Assembly: GCA_002320035.1 (NCBI GenBank)
Contig: DCJL01000015.1
Coordinates: 43,805 to 87,998 of the forward strand
Length of the DNA: 44,194 nucleotides
From: Clostridiales bacterium UBA1701
GTDB taxonomy: Bacteria; Bacillota; Clostridia; Oscillospirales; Oscillospiraceae
Reading direction: 5' to 3'
A program made the translations under genes and the position numbers. Positions 6,717-15,401 of this stretch are shown piece after piece. Position 1 is the first letter of the stretch, and each line of letters opens with the position of its first letter. The notes beneath the pieces are model-generated. The model saw nothing but the letters and a program-made list of their open reading frames with translations, had not been told where the DNA came from and made no database searches.

Positions 6717-6747
6717 GCCGGAGCCCGCAAAAGACGGGCGCCCCGGC
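6717..6747 (-). terminator. Probable terminator of the oxidoreductase operon
   Basis: GCCGG..CCCG pairs with CGGG..CCGGC around an AAAA-containing loop, 17 bp past the dehydrogenase stop. On the minus strand a TATTTTTGC follows after a short spacer. The stem is interrupted, so confidence is moderate. Confidence 0.5.
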
Positions 6748-6764
6748 AAAGGAGGGAACAAATG

Positions 6765-7730
6765 TCAGACGATCCTGTTTACAAGGGCGTCACCGGCTCT
6801 CTGGCGCAGGATATTCTGATATCCCGCATCAAAGCAGCGGATAACCGTCTCTCTGGTGGCTGCGCCCAGATGGGATGTGGTAATGACCTTCTCCATTTTG
6901 ACCAAGGGATCCTTGGGGTCAAGGGGCTCCTTCTCCCAGGTGTCGATGGCAGCGCTCCAGATCTGGCCGCTCTCCAGGGCTTCCACAAGGGCCTTGTCGT
7001 CGATAACGGCGCCCCGGGCCTCATTTACGATGATGGCGTTCTTTTTCATTATCTTGAACTGCTCGGCGCCGATCATGCCCCGCGTCTGCTCAGTCAACGG
7101 GCAGTGGAGCGAGACTACGTCGGACAGGCGCAGCAGGGTGTCCAGGTCAACGCGCCGGCAGTTCAGCTCCTTTTCCAGCTCGGGCGGCATGGGATAGGGG
7201 TCAAAGTAAAGAAATTCCTTGCAGCCCCAGCCCTGGAGACGCTTGAGGACCATGCGCCCGATCGCGCCGCCGCCGACTACGCCAATGGTCTTTCCGCGCA
7301 GTTCGTACTGGTCGTGGCGCCAGGTCCAGCTGTGCCATTCACCCTGCTTGCAGCGGTGGTCAATCATGCTCAGCCGCCGCATACAGGCCAGCATCAGCGC
7401 GATTGTAAACTCCGCCGTGGTGCTGGCATTTTCACCGGCGCTGTTGCAGACAGGGACGGCTCGTTCCTTTGCGCAGTTCAGATCTATGTGATTGTAGCCG
7501 GTGGCCGGGACATGGATGAGTTTGAGCTTTTTGGCTCGGTCCATCTCGTCCCTGCCGATCTTGTGTATGGATGCGAGAATGTAGTCTGCGTCCTCAAAAT
7601 CACCTTTTTTTCCGTTTTTCACAGGATAGAGGAAGCGCAGGTCAAGCTGGGGCGGGCAAAGCTCGGCTATGAGCGTTTCCATCCCCTCGGTGGGCAGCTT
7701 TTCGCAGTACAGGACAACGTTGTCGCTCAT
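6765..7730 (-). CDS. D-2-hydroxyacid dehydrogenase (NAD-dependent)
   Basis: A 321-aa member of the D-isomer-specific 2-hydroxyacid dehydrogenase family, which interconverts 2-hydroxyacids and 2-oxoacids with NAD(H). The Rossmann glycine motif is VGGGAIG (about residues 148-154). The catalytic triad is in place: Arg in NEARGAVIDD, Glu in DTWEKEPL, His in TSHLGAATRE. Substrate cannot be read from sequence; lactate, glycerate and 2-hydroxyglutarate enzymes all share this fold. It is last in an operon with a 2-oxoacid:ferredoxin oxidoreductase and a CoA-transferase, so it probably feeds or drains the 2-oxoacid used there. GGAGGAGAGAA precedes the ATG. Confidence 0.88.
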   Translation of the reverse strand: MSDNVVLYCEKLPTEGMETLIAELCPPQLDLRFLYPVKNGKKGDFEDADYILASIHKIGRDEMDRAKKLKLIHVPATGYNHIDLNCAKERAVPVCNSAGENASTTAEFTIALMLACMRRLSMIDHRCKQGEWHSWTWRHDQYELRGKTIGVVGGGAIGRMVLKRLQGWGCKEFLYFDPYPMPPELEKELNCRRVDLDTLLRLSDVVSLHCPLTEQTRGMIGAEQFKIMKKNAIIVNEARGAVIDDKALVEALESGQIWSAAIDTWEKEPLDPKDPLVKMEKVITTSHLGAATRETVIRCFDAGYQNILRQRAGDALVNRIV

Positions 7731-7751
7731 TTCTCTCCTCCGTTTATACTG

Positions 7752-9233
7752 TTATTTTTCTTTCATTGAGCCGGTTTCCAGAAAGCGCGTATGCCAGGAA
7801 AGCGCCTGCTCCAGGTCATGGGGACTGTGCTTGCCGGCGGCAGTCCGGAGCGCATGCTCATAGTACTCGCGCAGCATGGGTCTGTAATCAGGATGCGCGC
7901 AGTTTTCAATAAGCAGCTCCGCCCGCTCCCGGGGGGATTTCCAGCGCAGGTCGGCAATTCCCTGCTCGGTTATGACCACCTGCACATCATGCTCGGTCTG
8001 GTCCACATGGGAAACCATGGGCACGATGCAGGATATTTCCCCGCCCTTTGCCACCGACTCGGTGGCAAAAATACAGATACGGGCGTTGCGGGCAAAGTCC
8101 CCGCTGCCGCCGATTCCGTTCATCATCTTTGTGCCCATGATATGGGTGGAATTTACATTTCCGTAGATATCCACTTCAATGGGCGTGTTCAGCGCTATGA
8201 CGCCGAGCCGCCTTACCACCTCGGGGTGGTTTGATATCTCCTGGGGCCTGATTATGATTTTATTCCGGAAGAAATCAATGTTCCCGTAAAAGCGGCGGCG
8301 GTTCTCCTCGGCCAGCGCTACGGAGCTGGCGGATATAAAGTCAAATACACCCTGTTCCAGCAGGGTCAGCGCCGAGTCCTGCATTACCTCCGTGTACATG
8401 CTCAGGCCGCGGAAGCCGCCTTTGGCAAGGCAGCCCAGCACTGCGTTTCCAACCGAACCCACTCCGGACTGAATGGGGCCGGGATTTTCGGGCAGGCGGC
8501 CCGCCACAATTTCCTGCCTGAGAAATTTTACCACATTTTCGCCTATTTTTTCTGTCTCCGGAGTAATGGGCTTGAATTTCTGAGGCGGGTCGGGCTTGTC
8601 CGTCAGGACGATGGCGGCAATTTTTTCCGGAGGGCAGGGAATGAAGGGGGTGCCTGCCCGGTCGTCCGGTTTCGTGATGGGGATTATGCGAGCATGCGGA
8701 GGCAGGCCCACCCGGAAAAAGTCATGCATTCCCGCCAGGCCCTCCGGAAGACTCAGGTTCAGCTCGGCAATGACCATGTCGGCATTGTACACCGCCGCGT
8801 CAGCGCTGCCGCCGGAGGCGGCGGGGTAAAGCCCCTGCTCTGTGATGGCGGAGCACTCTATCAGGGCTACGTCTATTTTGGGACCGGTGCGCTGGTTCAT
8901 ATTCATGGGCAGCTGGGAAATGTGCACGTCGCTGTAAGCCACGCTGCCATTGTTTATTGCGTCGCGCATGTCCTTATGGGACTGATGGGCGTAACGCCTT
9001 TTTATAAGCCCGGCCCGTACCATAGCTCCGTCTATTTCTTCGCCTACCGCGGCGCCCACGCATATGGTGAGCTCTCGGGCATGGCCGGAGGCAGCCAGAG
9101 CCAGGGGGACCGCCTTGGGATAACCCACGCTTGTAAAGCCGCTGACGCCTATGGTCATGCCGCTTTTAATAAGCAGCGCCGCTTCCCCGGCGGACATGAT
9201 TTTCCCCTTCAAAGAGGCTGAAATTCTTTCCAT
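7752..9233 (-). CDS. Acetyl-CoA hydrolase/transferase family CoA-transferase
   Basis: A 493-aa enzyme of the Cat1/Ach1 group (family I CoA-transferases: succinyl-CoA:acetate, 4-hydroxybutyrate and related). Glu282 in TEVMQD is at the position of the catalytic glutamate that forms the glutamyl-CoA intermediate. The C-terminal domain shows GIGGSGDFARNA and VDQTEHDVQVVITEQGIADLR, both family signatures. Length is typical (about 500 aa). Here it most likely moves CoA from the acyl-CoA made by the adjacent oxidoreductase onto acetate or the incoming acid. The exact acyl group is unknown. Confidence 0.88.
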   Translation of the reverse strand: MERISASLKGKIMSAGEAALLIKSGMTIGVSGFTSVGYPKAVPLALAASGHARELTICVGAAVGEEIDGAMVRAGLIKRRYAHQSHKDMRDAINNGSVAYSDVHISQLPMNMNQRTGPKIDVALIECSAITEQGLYPAASGGSADAAVYNADMVIAELNLSLPEGLAGMHDFFRVGLPPHARIIPITKPDDRAGTPFIPCPPEKIAAIVLTDKPDPPQKFKPITPETEKIGENVVKFLRQEIVAGRLPENPGPIQSGVGSVGNAVLGCLAKGGFRGLSMYTEVMQDSALTLLEQGVFDFISASSVALAEENRRRFYGNIDFFRNKIIIRPQEISNHPEVVRRLGVIALNTPIEVDIYGNVNSTHIMGTKMMNGIGGSGDFARNARICIFATESVAKGGEISCIVPMVSHVDQTEHDVQVVITEQGIADLRWKSPRERAELLIENCAHPDYRPMLREYYEHALRTAAGKHSPHDLEQALSWHTRFLETGSMKEK

Positions 9234-9256
9234 TCATTCCACCTTTCCCGGCCGGC

Positions 9257-9799
9257 TCAGTCCTCGACGCCCTTTTCATAGCCGAACCTAAGCGCCTGAA
9301 GGTTCATCTCCAGCACCTTGGGGCTCATCACTTCCCGCAGGGCTTTCTCTGCGTCTTCCAGGCTGATATCCGGATTCTTGGCCACAAAAAAGCCCATCAT
9401 TACTATGTTTGTGCAGACTGCCCGAAAGTTTTCCTCGGCATAGCGGGTAGCCGGGAACATGTATATTTTCTCTGTGCCGCAGCCCGCGACATCTTCTTTG
9501 CTTATAAAAGTGCTGTCTGCAAAGAGCCTTGTGCCGGGGAGAATATCGCCTTTGAATTTGTCAAAGCTGGGCTTGTTGAAAGCCACAAAGCAGTCAAGCT
9601 CGTCTGCCTTTACATAGTCGATGCGCCGGTCGGACACAACCAGCTCCGCCTTGCAGGCGCCGCCGCGGGCGGCGGGACCATAGCTTTGGGTCTGAGCCAC
9701 TTCATAATTGTTCTGGACGCCATAGGCGTTGGCCAGCAGCACAGCGAGGGAAATAACGCCCTGTCCGCCGGCGCCGCCGAATCTGAAATCTTTACGCAT
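9257..9799 (-). CDS. 2-oxoacid:ferredoxin oxidoreductase gamma subunit
   Basis: The 180-aa gamma subunit starts with FRFGGAGGQGVISLAVLLA, the diagnostic GxGGQG segment, and contains TQSYGPAARGGACKAELVVS, also a family signature. With alpha, beta and the small ferredoxin it completes a four-subunit enzyme that oxidises a 2-oxoacid to acyl-CoA and CO2. The start at 9799 has AAGGAGG nine bases upstream. The gene is 14 bp after the ferredoxin subunit and 23 bp before the CoA-transferase. Confidence 0.92.
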   Translation of the reverse strand: MRKDFRFGGAGGQGVISLAVLLANAYGVQNNYEVAQTQSYGPAARGGACKAELVVSDRRIDYVKADELDCFVAFNKPSFDKFKGDILPGTRLFADSTFISKEDVAGCGTEKIYMFPATRYAEENFRAVCTNIVMMGFFVAKNPDISLEDAEKALREVMSPKVLEMNLQALRFGYEKGVED

Positions 9800-9813
9800 T
9801 GCTTTCGTCCTCC

Positions 9814-10017
9814 TTATTCCCTGCTTACCGAGATGCACACATCGGGGCAGCTGCGTTCACACATTCTGCAGCCGATGCAGGCGCCTGGATTTTTGGCAAA
9901 GGGCATAAGGTAGCCCCCGCGGCTGCGTTCGCCTCCGATTTCGAGCACGCCCTTTTTGCAGGCGCGCACGCACAGGGCGCAGCCCTTGCACCACTGGCTG
10001 TCAATTTCAATTTTCAT
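9814..10017 (-). CDS. 2-oxoacid oxidoreductase ferredoxin (delta) subunit, 2[4Fe-4S]
   Basis: A 67-aa bacterial-type ferredoxin with two CxxCxxCxxxC clusters: CKGCALCVRAC and CIGCRMCERSCPD. It passes electrons from the catalytic subunit to external ferredoxin. The ATG at 10017 lies inside the last codons of the beta subunit gene (11-bp overlap) and has GGAGG eight or nine bases upstream. It is part of the four-subunit OFOR, not a free-standing ferredoxin, by context. Confidence 0.93.
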   Translation of the reverse strand: MKIEIDSQWCKGCALCVRACKKGVLEIGGERSRGGYLMPFAKNPGACIGCRMCERSCPDVCISVSRE

Positions 10018-10822
10018 TTCTTGCAACCTCCTTTTTTTCCGCCTGCACGCTGCAGAGTTCCGCCCGCTCATTGTTCATGTACAAAATCCCGAGACCGATT
10101 TTACCGTCCGGGGCTTCCGTCTGGCCGGGCTTGAGGACTGCTACCTGGCTTTCGTACCAGTCATACATCTCGGAGGGGGTTTTAAAGGAGAAAATGTTCC
10201 GTCCGGCTGTGGTGGGGCAGGGGGACAGAACCTCAATAAAGGAGAAGCCCTTGTGCTTCATGCCCTCCTCAATGGCTTTGTCCAGCTGTATGGGGTGTGT
10301 GGCGCTGGCCCGGGCATAATAGGTGGCGCCAGCGCCGGTCACAAGCCGGAATAGATCAAAGGGATGCTCCTCGTTCCCAAGAGGGGAGGTTTTGGTTATT
10401 GCGCCGTATGGCGTAGTGGGGGCCCGCTGCCCGCCGGTCATGCCGTATATGTAATTGCTCATCATGATTACGGTTATGTCCACATTTCTCTTGGCGGCGT
10501 GGATGAGATGGTTGCCGCCGATACCGGCGCAATCTCCGTCACCGGTAAAGACGACCACGGTTTTGTCGGGATTGACGGCCTTGAGACCCTCGGCCTGAGC
10601 CAGAGCACGGCCGTGTAGCGTGTGCAGGCAGTCAAACTGGAGATAAACCGGGCTCCAGGAGGAGCAGCCTATGCCGCTGACAAGGCCCATCTGGTTTTTC
10701 CCTATTCCCAGCTTGTCTATGACGCGGAGAAAGCTGTTGACCACGATACCGTGGCCGCAGCCGGGGCAGAAAATGAAGGGAAGCGCTTCCTTGCGGATAT
10801 ATTTCTCAGCAGTACTGTTCAT
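10007..10822 (-). CDS. 2-oxoacid:ferredoxin oxidoreductase beta subunit (TPP-binding)
   Basis: The 271-aa beta subunit binds thiamine pyrophosphate. It shows FCPGCGHGIV near residue 20, GIGCSSW, and the TPP motif GDGDCAGIGGNHLIHAAKRN followed by MTGGQRAPTT. The start is 1 bp past the alpha-subunit stop. The CPGCGH start and short length resemble KorB/VorA. A TPP-controlled thiamine transporter lies about 5 kb upstream, fitting the cofactor need. Confidence 0.92.
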   Translation of the reverse strand: MNSTAEKYIRKEALPFIFCPGCGHGIVVNSFLRVIDKLGIGKNQMGLVSGIGCSSWSPVYLQFDCLHTLHGRALAQAEGLKAVNPDKTVVVFTGDGDCAGIGGNHLIHAAKRNVDITVIMMSNYIYGMTGGQRAPTTPYGAITKTSPLGNEEHPFDLFRLVTGAGATYYARASATHPIQLDKAIEEGMKHKGFSFIEVLSPCPTTAGRNIFSFKTPSEMYDWYESQVAVLKPGQTEAPDGKIGLGILYMNNERAELCSVQAEKKEVARNEN

Positions 10823-10823
10823 T

Positions 10824-11960
10824 TCACGTTACCTCCGCGATTTTTTCATAAATTGCTTTTGGCGCAGGAAACACGCCTCCAATGGAGCTGAAGCCCTGAA
10901 CCTTGTCACAGCCCGCGATTCGCTGTATCTCACGCAGATACTCGCCCACGTTCATTTCCGGCACGATTACCCGTTTCGCCCCGGCACAGGCAGCGCGGAT
11001 CTCCTTCTCCGGCACGGGCCAGACGGTGTTGAGCTTGAGCATACCGACCTTCATTCCCTCGTCCCTTGCTCTGCGCACGGCGGAGAGGGCGCTTCGGCTA
11101 ACGGAGCCGTAGGCGATCACAAGCGTTTCAGCGTCCTCCGGGAAAAATTTCTCGACGGAGCTGATGTCGTCAATATGATCCAGTATTTTTCCGCAGTAAC
11201 GGCGGATGGCCTGAGCGCAGACTGCGGGGTCGGTGCCGGCGCGGATACCGCGCTGGTCGTGAAGCTGCCCGTCCACCAGCACATCATGCCCCTGGAAGAA
11301 ACGGATGCGGGGAGGCACGCCGTTTTCATCGGGTTTGAAATATTCCCGGCAAACGCCCTGATATTCATCGTCAAATATTTCAACGCTCTCGGGAATAAGA
11401 AGCTTTTCCCGTGTGTGGCCCACGGTTTCATCGGAGAGAACAAAAACCGGGACTCTGTATTTATCAGCCAGATTGAACGCGCGCACGGTGAAGTCAAAGG
11501 CTTCCTGAACCGAGGAGGGCGCCAGGGCGATGATCTCATAGTCACCGTGGCCGCCGTAGCGGGCCTGCATAACGGCGTCCTGGGAGGTGCAGGTCGGCTG
11601 GCCTGTGGCGGGGCCGCCGCGCATTACATTGATGACCACAAGGGGCGTCTCTGTCACCGCCGCGTAGCCCAGGGCCTCCTGCATGAGCGTGAAGCCCGGG
11701 CCGGAGGTGGCTGTCATGGCGCGGGCACCGCCCCAACTGGCGCCGATAACCGCGTTTATGGAGGCAAGCTCATCCTCCATCTGCATAAAGACGCCGCCGG
11801 CGGCGAACATGCGGCTGGAAAGGTATTCGGGGATCTCTGTGGCGGGCGTTATGGGATAGCCTGCCATAAAGCGGCAGTCCGCCGCAAGCGCGCCAGCGGC
11901 GCAGGCCTCGTTGCCCTGCATGAGCTTCACGCCGCTGTCGCTCAATTTCTTGATTCTCAT
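10824..11960 (-). CDS. 2-oxoacid:ferredoxin oxidoreductase alpha subunit
   Basis: The 378-aa alpha subunit begins QGNEACAAGALAADCRFMAGYPITPATE, the KorA/VorB signature, then MEDELASINAVIGASWGGAR and TSGPGFTLMQEA. It lacks the fused gamma domain, so the enzyme is the four-gene type. Substrate could be 2-oxoglutarate, a branched-chain 2-oxoacid or 2-oxobutyrate; the neighbouring dicarboxylate-type transporters make 2-oxoglutarate the first guess, with moderate certainty. The start at 11960 has GAGG nine bases upstream; a TTG at 11966 is the alternative. Confidence 0.9.
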   Translation of the reverse strand: MRIKKLSDSGVKLMQGNEACAAGALAADCRFMAGYPITPATEIPEYLSSRMFAAGGVFMQMEDELASINAVIGASWGGARAMTATSGPGFTLMQEALGYAAVTETPLVVINVMRGGPATGQPTCTSQDAVMQARYGGHGDYEIIALAPSSVQEAFDFTVRAFNLADKYRVPVFVLSDETVGHTREKLLIPESVEIFDDEYQGVCREYFKPDENGVPPRIRFFQGHDVLVDGQLHDQRGIRAGTDPAVCAQAIRRYCGKILDHIDDISSVEKFFPEDAETLVIAYGSVSRSALSAVRRARDEGMKVGMLKLNTVWPVPEKEIRAACAGAKRVIVPEMNVGEYLREIQRIAGCDKVQGFSSIGGVFPAPKAIYEKIAEVT

Positions 11961-12011
11961 AAGCAATAACCTCTGTTCTGTTTATTTTTTCTAGACGGGG
12001 TATTCGTGAAA

Positions 12012-12072
12012 AACCGGCAAAGCAGCTTCTTGCCGCCGGACGGAAGCGGGGGAAGAAGGTGTTTTGCCGGTT
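12012..12072 (-). terminator. Long hairpin between transporter and oxidoreductase genes
   Basis: AACCGGCAAA and TTTGCCGGTT pair (10 bp) with an inner CTTCTT/AAGAAG; the minus-strand 3' arm runs into TTTTTCACG. It may partly terminate the transporter transcript before the oxidoreductase genes. No obvious promoter was seen between it and 11960. The rest of 11961-12150 shows no gene. Confidence 0.5.
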
Positions 12073-12150
12073 GCATATATATTCTGCCCGGGCGGGAAAA
12101 CCGCGGGGCCAATATACGCACAGCTTTTTCGCTTTGTACACCGGGACTGC

Positions 12151-13458
12151 TCACTGGGAGAGAATGCCGAAGCCTGGCCAGAAGCTGATGCAGAGCCAGC
12201 CGAGCACACTCGTGGCAAGAATATTTACCGCGGTTAAGAGCAGCCCGTTTTTGAACATGAATCTGGGCTCCAGACCGTAGCCGATGGGTATGGCCCGGAT
12301 GGATGTGGGGAGCATATAGGACATATTGTAGGATACCGTGGCGATCCACAAATAGGGTATTACCGGCAGCCGGAGCCCTTGGGCGACGCTGATGACGATG
12401 GGAATGGTCACAGCGGCGCAGGCTGTGTTGTTTATAATATCCGAGAGAATCACGTTGAGTGTGACAATGATGAAAATGAGCAGGAACCTGCTCTCCAGAT
12501 GTACTTTGGAGATAAGCTCCGCGAACAGTTCGGAGGCTCCGCTTCCGTTTACAAGGGCGCCCAGCGCGGTGCCGCCGGCGAACAGAAAGAACAGGCCCCA
12601 CATAAGCTTTTTCTCAGCCATTTCCCAGGTTACGACCGGCTTGCCGGCCCCGTCCCTGACAAAGAACATGCACATGCCGCCTGCCAGGAAAACATAGCCC
12701 GGCCTGAGCGCAGGGAGCAGGTCCTGATAGAGCTGCCGGGTAAAAGCCAGAATTGTGGCCCCGGCAAACACACCGATAGATATAAAACCGGCCGCGCTCA
12801 TTTTCGGCAGACTCTCGCAGAGCTCTTTAAAATAGCCTTTTGAGCCGTCCAGGTTTTTCCTGCCGCATTTTATAGACAGCAGGAAGGCCGCGGTAAGTGC
12901 GGTGATGAGCAGGCCGAAGGGGAGAAGCTGCACCACCCAGTCGGTATAAATAAATTCTCTGCCTGTGTAATTCTCAATGTAGGATACGGATACAAGGTTC
13001 ATGGCTCCGCCCAGCGGCGTGAGCATCCCGCCGTTGTTCGCGCCCCAGACGATTGCCATGAGTACCAGTGACGCGGCGCGGCTGTTTTTCACATCGCCCT
13101 CGCCCACAAAGCGGAGCATTGACGCCGCAATGGAGCACAGAACCGCCGCCACCACGGTGTTCGGAAGCACCGAGGAGAGCAGCGTGGCCATTAGGAACCA
13201 GATCAGAACCTGCTGCCTGACCGAGGTCCCCACAAGGGCCAGCCCGTGGGCGGCAATGCGTTTGTCAACGCCGGTGGCTTCCCAGGCCATCGTGATGATA
13301 TCGGCCCCTGCCAGCAGAAAAATCAGCTCCGCGGAGTAACAGCTTATGATCTGCGACATGTCGGTAATGTTGAACAGCCCGTTGACGACCACCGGCAGAA
13401 AAGCTGTCACAGCAGGGGCTATGGGCATCGTCACCCACCATACGCCCATCCAGAGCAC
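12151..13458 (-). CDS. DASS/SLC13 family carboxylate transporter with disrupted N-terminus
   Basis: The 435-aa uninterrupted frame is a polytopic divalent anion:Na+ symporter family protein (about ten TMs) with VWGANNGGMLTPLGGAMNLV and SDIINNTACAAVTIPIV, the two substrate and Na+ loop motifs (TP..xN/NTA). The frame opens at a GTG with no ribosome site. Upstream in the same frame lie LLLGPALFLLSFLP and PGLDLRVRIAFGT, an obvious first TM, but only a TGA and no start codon. The expected start (GTG 13573, MKTDKTKEN) is one base out of frame. One extra A in the GAAAATA run near 13546-13552 would explain this. Either the gene is frameshifted, recodes there, or starts late without TM1. Confidence 0.75.
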   Translation of the reverse strand: MLWMGVWWVTMPIAPAVTAFLPVVVNGLFNITDMSQIISCYSAELIFLLAGADIITMAWEATGVDKRIAAHGLALVGTSVRQQVLIWFLMATLLSSVLPNTVVAAVLCSIAASMLRFVGEGDVKNSRAASLVLMAIVWGANNGGMLTPLGGAMNLVSVSYIENYTGREFIYTDWVVQLLPFGLLITALTAAFLLSIKCGRKNLDGSKGYFKELCESLPKMSAAGFISIGVFAGATILAFTRQLYQDLLPALRPGYVFLAGGMCMFFVRDGAGKPVVTWEMAEKKLMWGLFFLFAGGTALGALVNGSGASELFAELISKVHLESRFLLIFIIVTLNVILSDIINNTACAAVTIPIVISVAQGLRLPVIPYLWIATVSYNMSYMLPTSIRAIPIGYGLEPRFMFKNGLLLTAVNILATSVLGWLCISFWPGFGILSQ

Positions 13459-13641
13459 CGTGCCGAAAGCGATGCGTACCCGAAGATCGAGCCCCGGGAC
13501 CGGCAGAAAGGAGAGCAGGAACAGCGCCGGGCCGAGAAGCAGGCATATTTTCTTTTGTTTTATCTGTTTTCACCCCCAGGGTTTTTAAAGAAAGTCCTTT
13601 TGGTTCCTGCGCGGCTTGCGCCGCGCAGGATCTGGCCCCGG

Positions 13642-15057
13642 TCAGAGGATGCCAATGACGGGCAGCCAGACATTTACAAGGAACACCATGCCCAGTATTA
13701 CCAGAATTGCTATGGGAATGGCGCCTTTCAGCTGCTGGGCTGTAGAGAACCGGTCGGTGGAGGCATAGATCAGGTTGGGCGCGCTGTTGAAGGGCAGGAA
13801 GTTGGCGCTTGGGGCAATAGCCATGACGGTGAGCAGACCCATGGTGTATCCATCGAAGCCCAGGGCTGCCGCCATGGTCATGCTTACGGGAACCATGACC
13901 GCCTCCATGGCGTTCATGCCCGCAAAGATGATATGGCTGACCACCACGAAGGAAAGCCAGATGGTAATAAAGACGCTGGGGGACATCGCTGCGAAAACGG
14001 GGTTGGAGGTGAACATGGCGTCAACCAGCCACTGGAAGCCGCCGGTCTTGTTGACGCAGGTGGCCAGAGACATGGCAAAGCCGAGCTGTATAAATGCGGG
14101 CCAGGCAAAATTCGGGCCTACGTCCTTGAAAGAGCACACGCCTATGCCGGGGCAGAGCATGAGGAAGATCGTGACAAAAACAATGTAGTCGGGCGCGATA
14201 TGGTGTATTCCGTTGGTGCAGAAAGCCAGAAGGGTGAGCACAAAGTACAGCGCCGCCTTTTTTTCCTTCACGCTCAGCGGGCCCATGGCCTCGAGCTTTT
14301 TCTTTGCGAAGGCGATGTTCACATCCCGCTTTTCGCCTTTTTTGCCGCTGAAAAGAAAATGAGTGAGCAGGGGGATGATAAGAACGATGATTCCGGCGGG
14401 GATGCAGGTGGCCTTGAGCCAGCCCGTCCAGGAAATGGACTGTCCTGTGACTTCTTCAACGAGGGCCATGCCGATGGCGTTGGCGCCCACGGCTGTGTAA
14501 AAAAGCCAGGTGTTTGTAGTATTGGTGTAGAGGTTTGAGAGCATGATGGCGGCGTCGCCCTTGTGATCACCACGCTTGTAACCCATACCCTCGCAGATGT
14601 TGTCGCAGATGGGGCTCATTACGGCGCCGCGGGCCGTATTGGAAGGGATCATCAGGGACAGCACCGTGTTGGCGAGACTTGTGGCGTAATTGGCGCTCAG
14701 TTCGTTGCGGGTCAGCTTTACAAGAATCCAGTAGGCTACGCGCTCACCCAGACCGGAAAACTTGATCACAGCGCCGATGAAGCCGGCCCACAGGCACAGC
14801 CACCAGCCCGAGGTGGAGAAGCCGGCCACAACATTTGCTTTCATGCCGAAGAAAATCGCCATGACCGCCGCGGCAAGGACACCCACCAGATATTCCGGTA
14901 TGGGCCTGACTATCCACATGAGAATGGCCCACATGAATATGATCAGCACGCCTTTTCCCTGGGCTTCAAGCCCGTTGAAGGGCACAAGGGCCATCAGCGC
15001 GCAGAGCAGGGTCAGTACAAGCGCGAGGATGAGTTTGTTTCTCTGTTGTCTGCTCAT
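13642..15057 (-). CDS. DASS/SLC13 family dicarboxylate transporter
   Basis: A 471-aa membrane protein with about 11-12 TMs and the DASS hairpin motifs: IPSNTARGAVMSPI (first SNT-type loop) and, near the end, APSANFLPFNSAPNL. These carry citrate, succinate, malate or 2-oxoglutarate with Na+ or in exchange. AGGAG lies 8 bases before the ATG. It is the first gene of a transporter-oxidoreductase-CoA-transferase-dehydrogenase series, all on the minus strand, so it most likely supplies the acid fermented there. A second DASS gene follows after 68 bp. Confidence 0.88.
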   Translation of the reverse strand: MSRQQRNKLILALVLTLLCALMALVPFNGLEAQGKGVLIIFMWAILMWIVRPIPEYLVGVLAAAVMAIFFGMKANVVAGFSTSGWWLCLWAGFIGAVIKFSGLGERVAYWILVKLTRNELSANYATSLANTVLSLMIPSNTARGAVMSPICDNICEGMGYKRGDHKGDAAIMLSNLYTNTTNTWLFYTAVGANAIGMALVEEVTGQSISWTGWLKATCIPAGIIVLIIPLLTHFLFSGKKGEKRDVNIAFAKKKLEAMGPLSVKEKKAALYFVLTLLAFCTNGIHHIAPDYIVFVTIFLMLCPGIGVCSFKDVGPNFAWPAFIQLGFAMSLATCVNKTGGFQWLVDAMFTSNPVFAAMSPSVFITIWLSFVVVSHIIFAGMNAMEAVMVPVSMTMAAALGFDGYTMGLLTVMAIAPSANFLPFNSAPNLIYASTDRFSTAQQLKGAIPIAILVILGMVFLVNVWLPVIGIL

Positions 15058-15153
15058 GTTTTTATCTCCTGCTTTCTCAAAAATTTTCCCGTGTGGTCAC
15101 GGCCGGGCGCCGGCTCCCGCTGCCGCTGTACGCGCGCCTTGCCCCGGGAAACA

Positions 15154-15222
15154 AAAAAGCCAACTAACGGCAAAATGCCGTAGTTGGCTTTCAAAAGTCG
15201 ATTCCGCCCCGGGGATGGGGCG
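15154..15222 (-). promoter_or_regulatory. Leader hairpins upstream of the transporter operon
   Basis: On the minus strand a GCCCC/GGGGC hairpin (about 15222-15204) is followed by a long stem (15192-15154) in which AAAGCCAACTA..GGC pairs with GCC..TAGTTGGCTTT and runs into TTTTTTGTTT. The second is a textbook terminator placed about 100 nt before the first transporter start and about 80 nt after the promoter at 15274-15303. The 344-nt gene-free stretch 15058-15401 therefore holds a regulated leader; I see no real gene in it. Confidence 0.65.
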
Positions 15223-15273
15223 CTGACAGTCAAACAACTCATACAATATGAAACTGTGACCTTTGGCATATTC

Positions 15274-15303
15274 ATGCTATCACAACTTCACATTCGGAGT
15301 CAA
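15274..15303 (-). promoter_or_regulatory. Promoter of the transporter-oxidoreductase operon
   Basis: TTGACT (15303-15298), 18 bp, TAGCAT (15279-15274). It is the best sigma-A match in the gap upstream of the first DASS gene and gives a leader of about 210 nt. Confidence 0.6.
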
Positions 15304-15401
15304 GAACATAGTAAAAGTTCGCCTTTTATACCTAAAAAAGAGAGCAGGATTTGTAAAAAACGACGAGAAAAGCAAAGAAAAACACGATTTAAAGCCGCTT
15401 T

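Noticed and set aside
6559..6764. Replication origin next to rpmH
   Set aside because: No cluster of TTATCCACA-type DnaA boxes and no dnaA gene beside it.
15054..15275. 73-codon frame in the leader of the carboxylate operon as a leader peptide
   Set aside because: It would start only a few bases after the -10 box, has no ribosome site and spans the terminator hairpin; no biased codon run.
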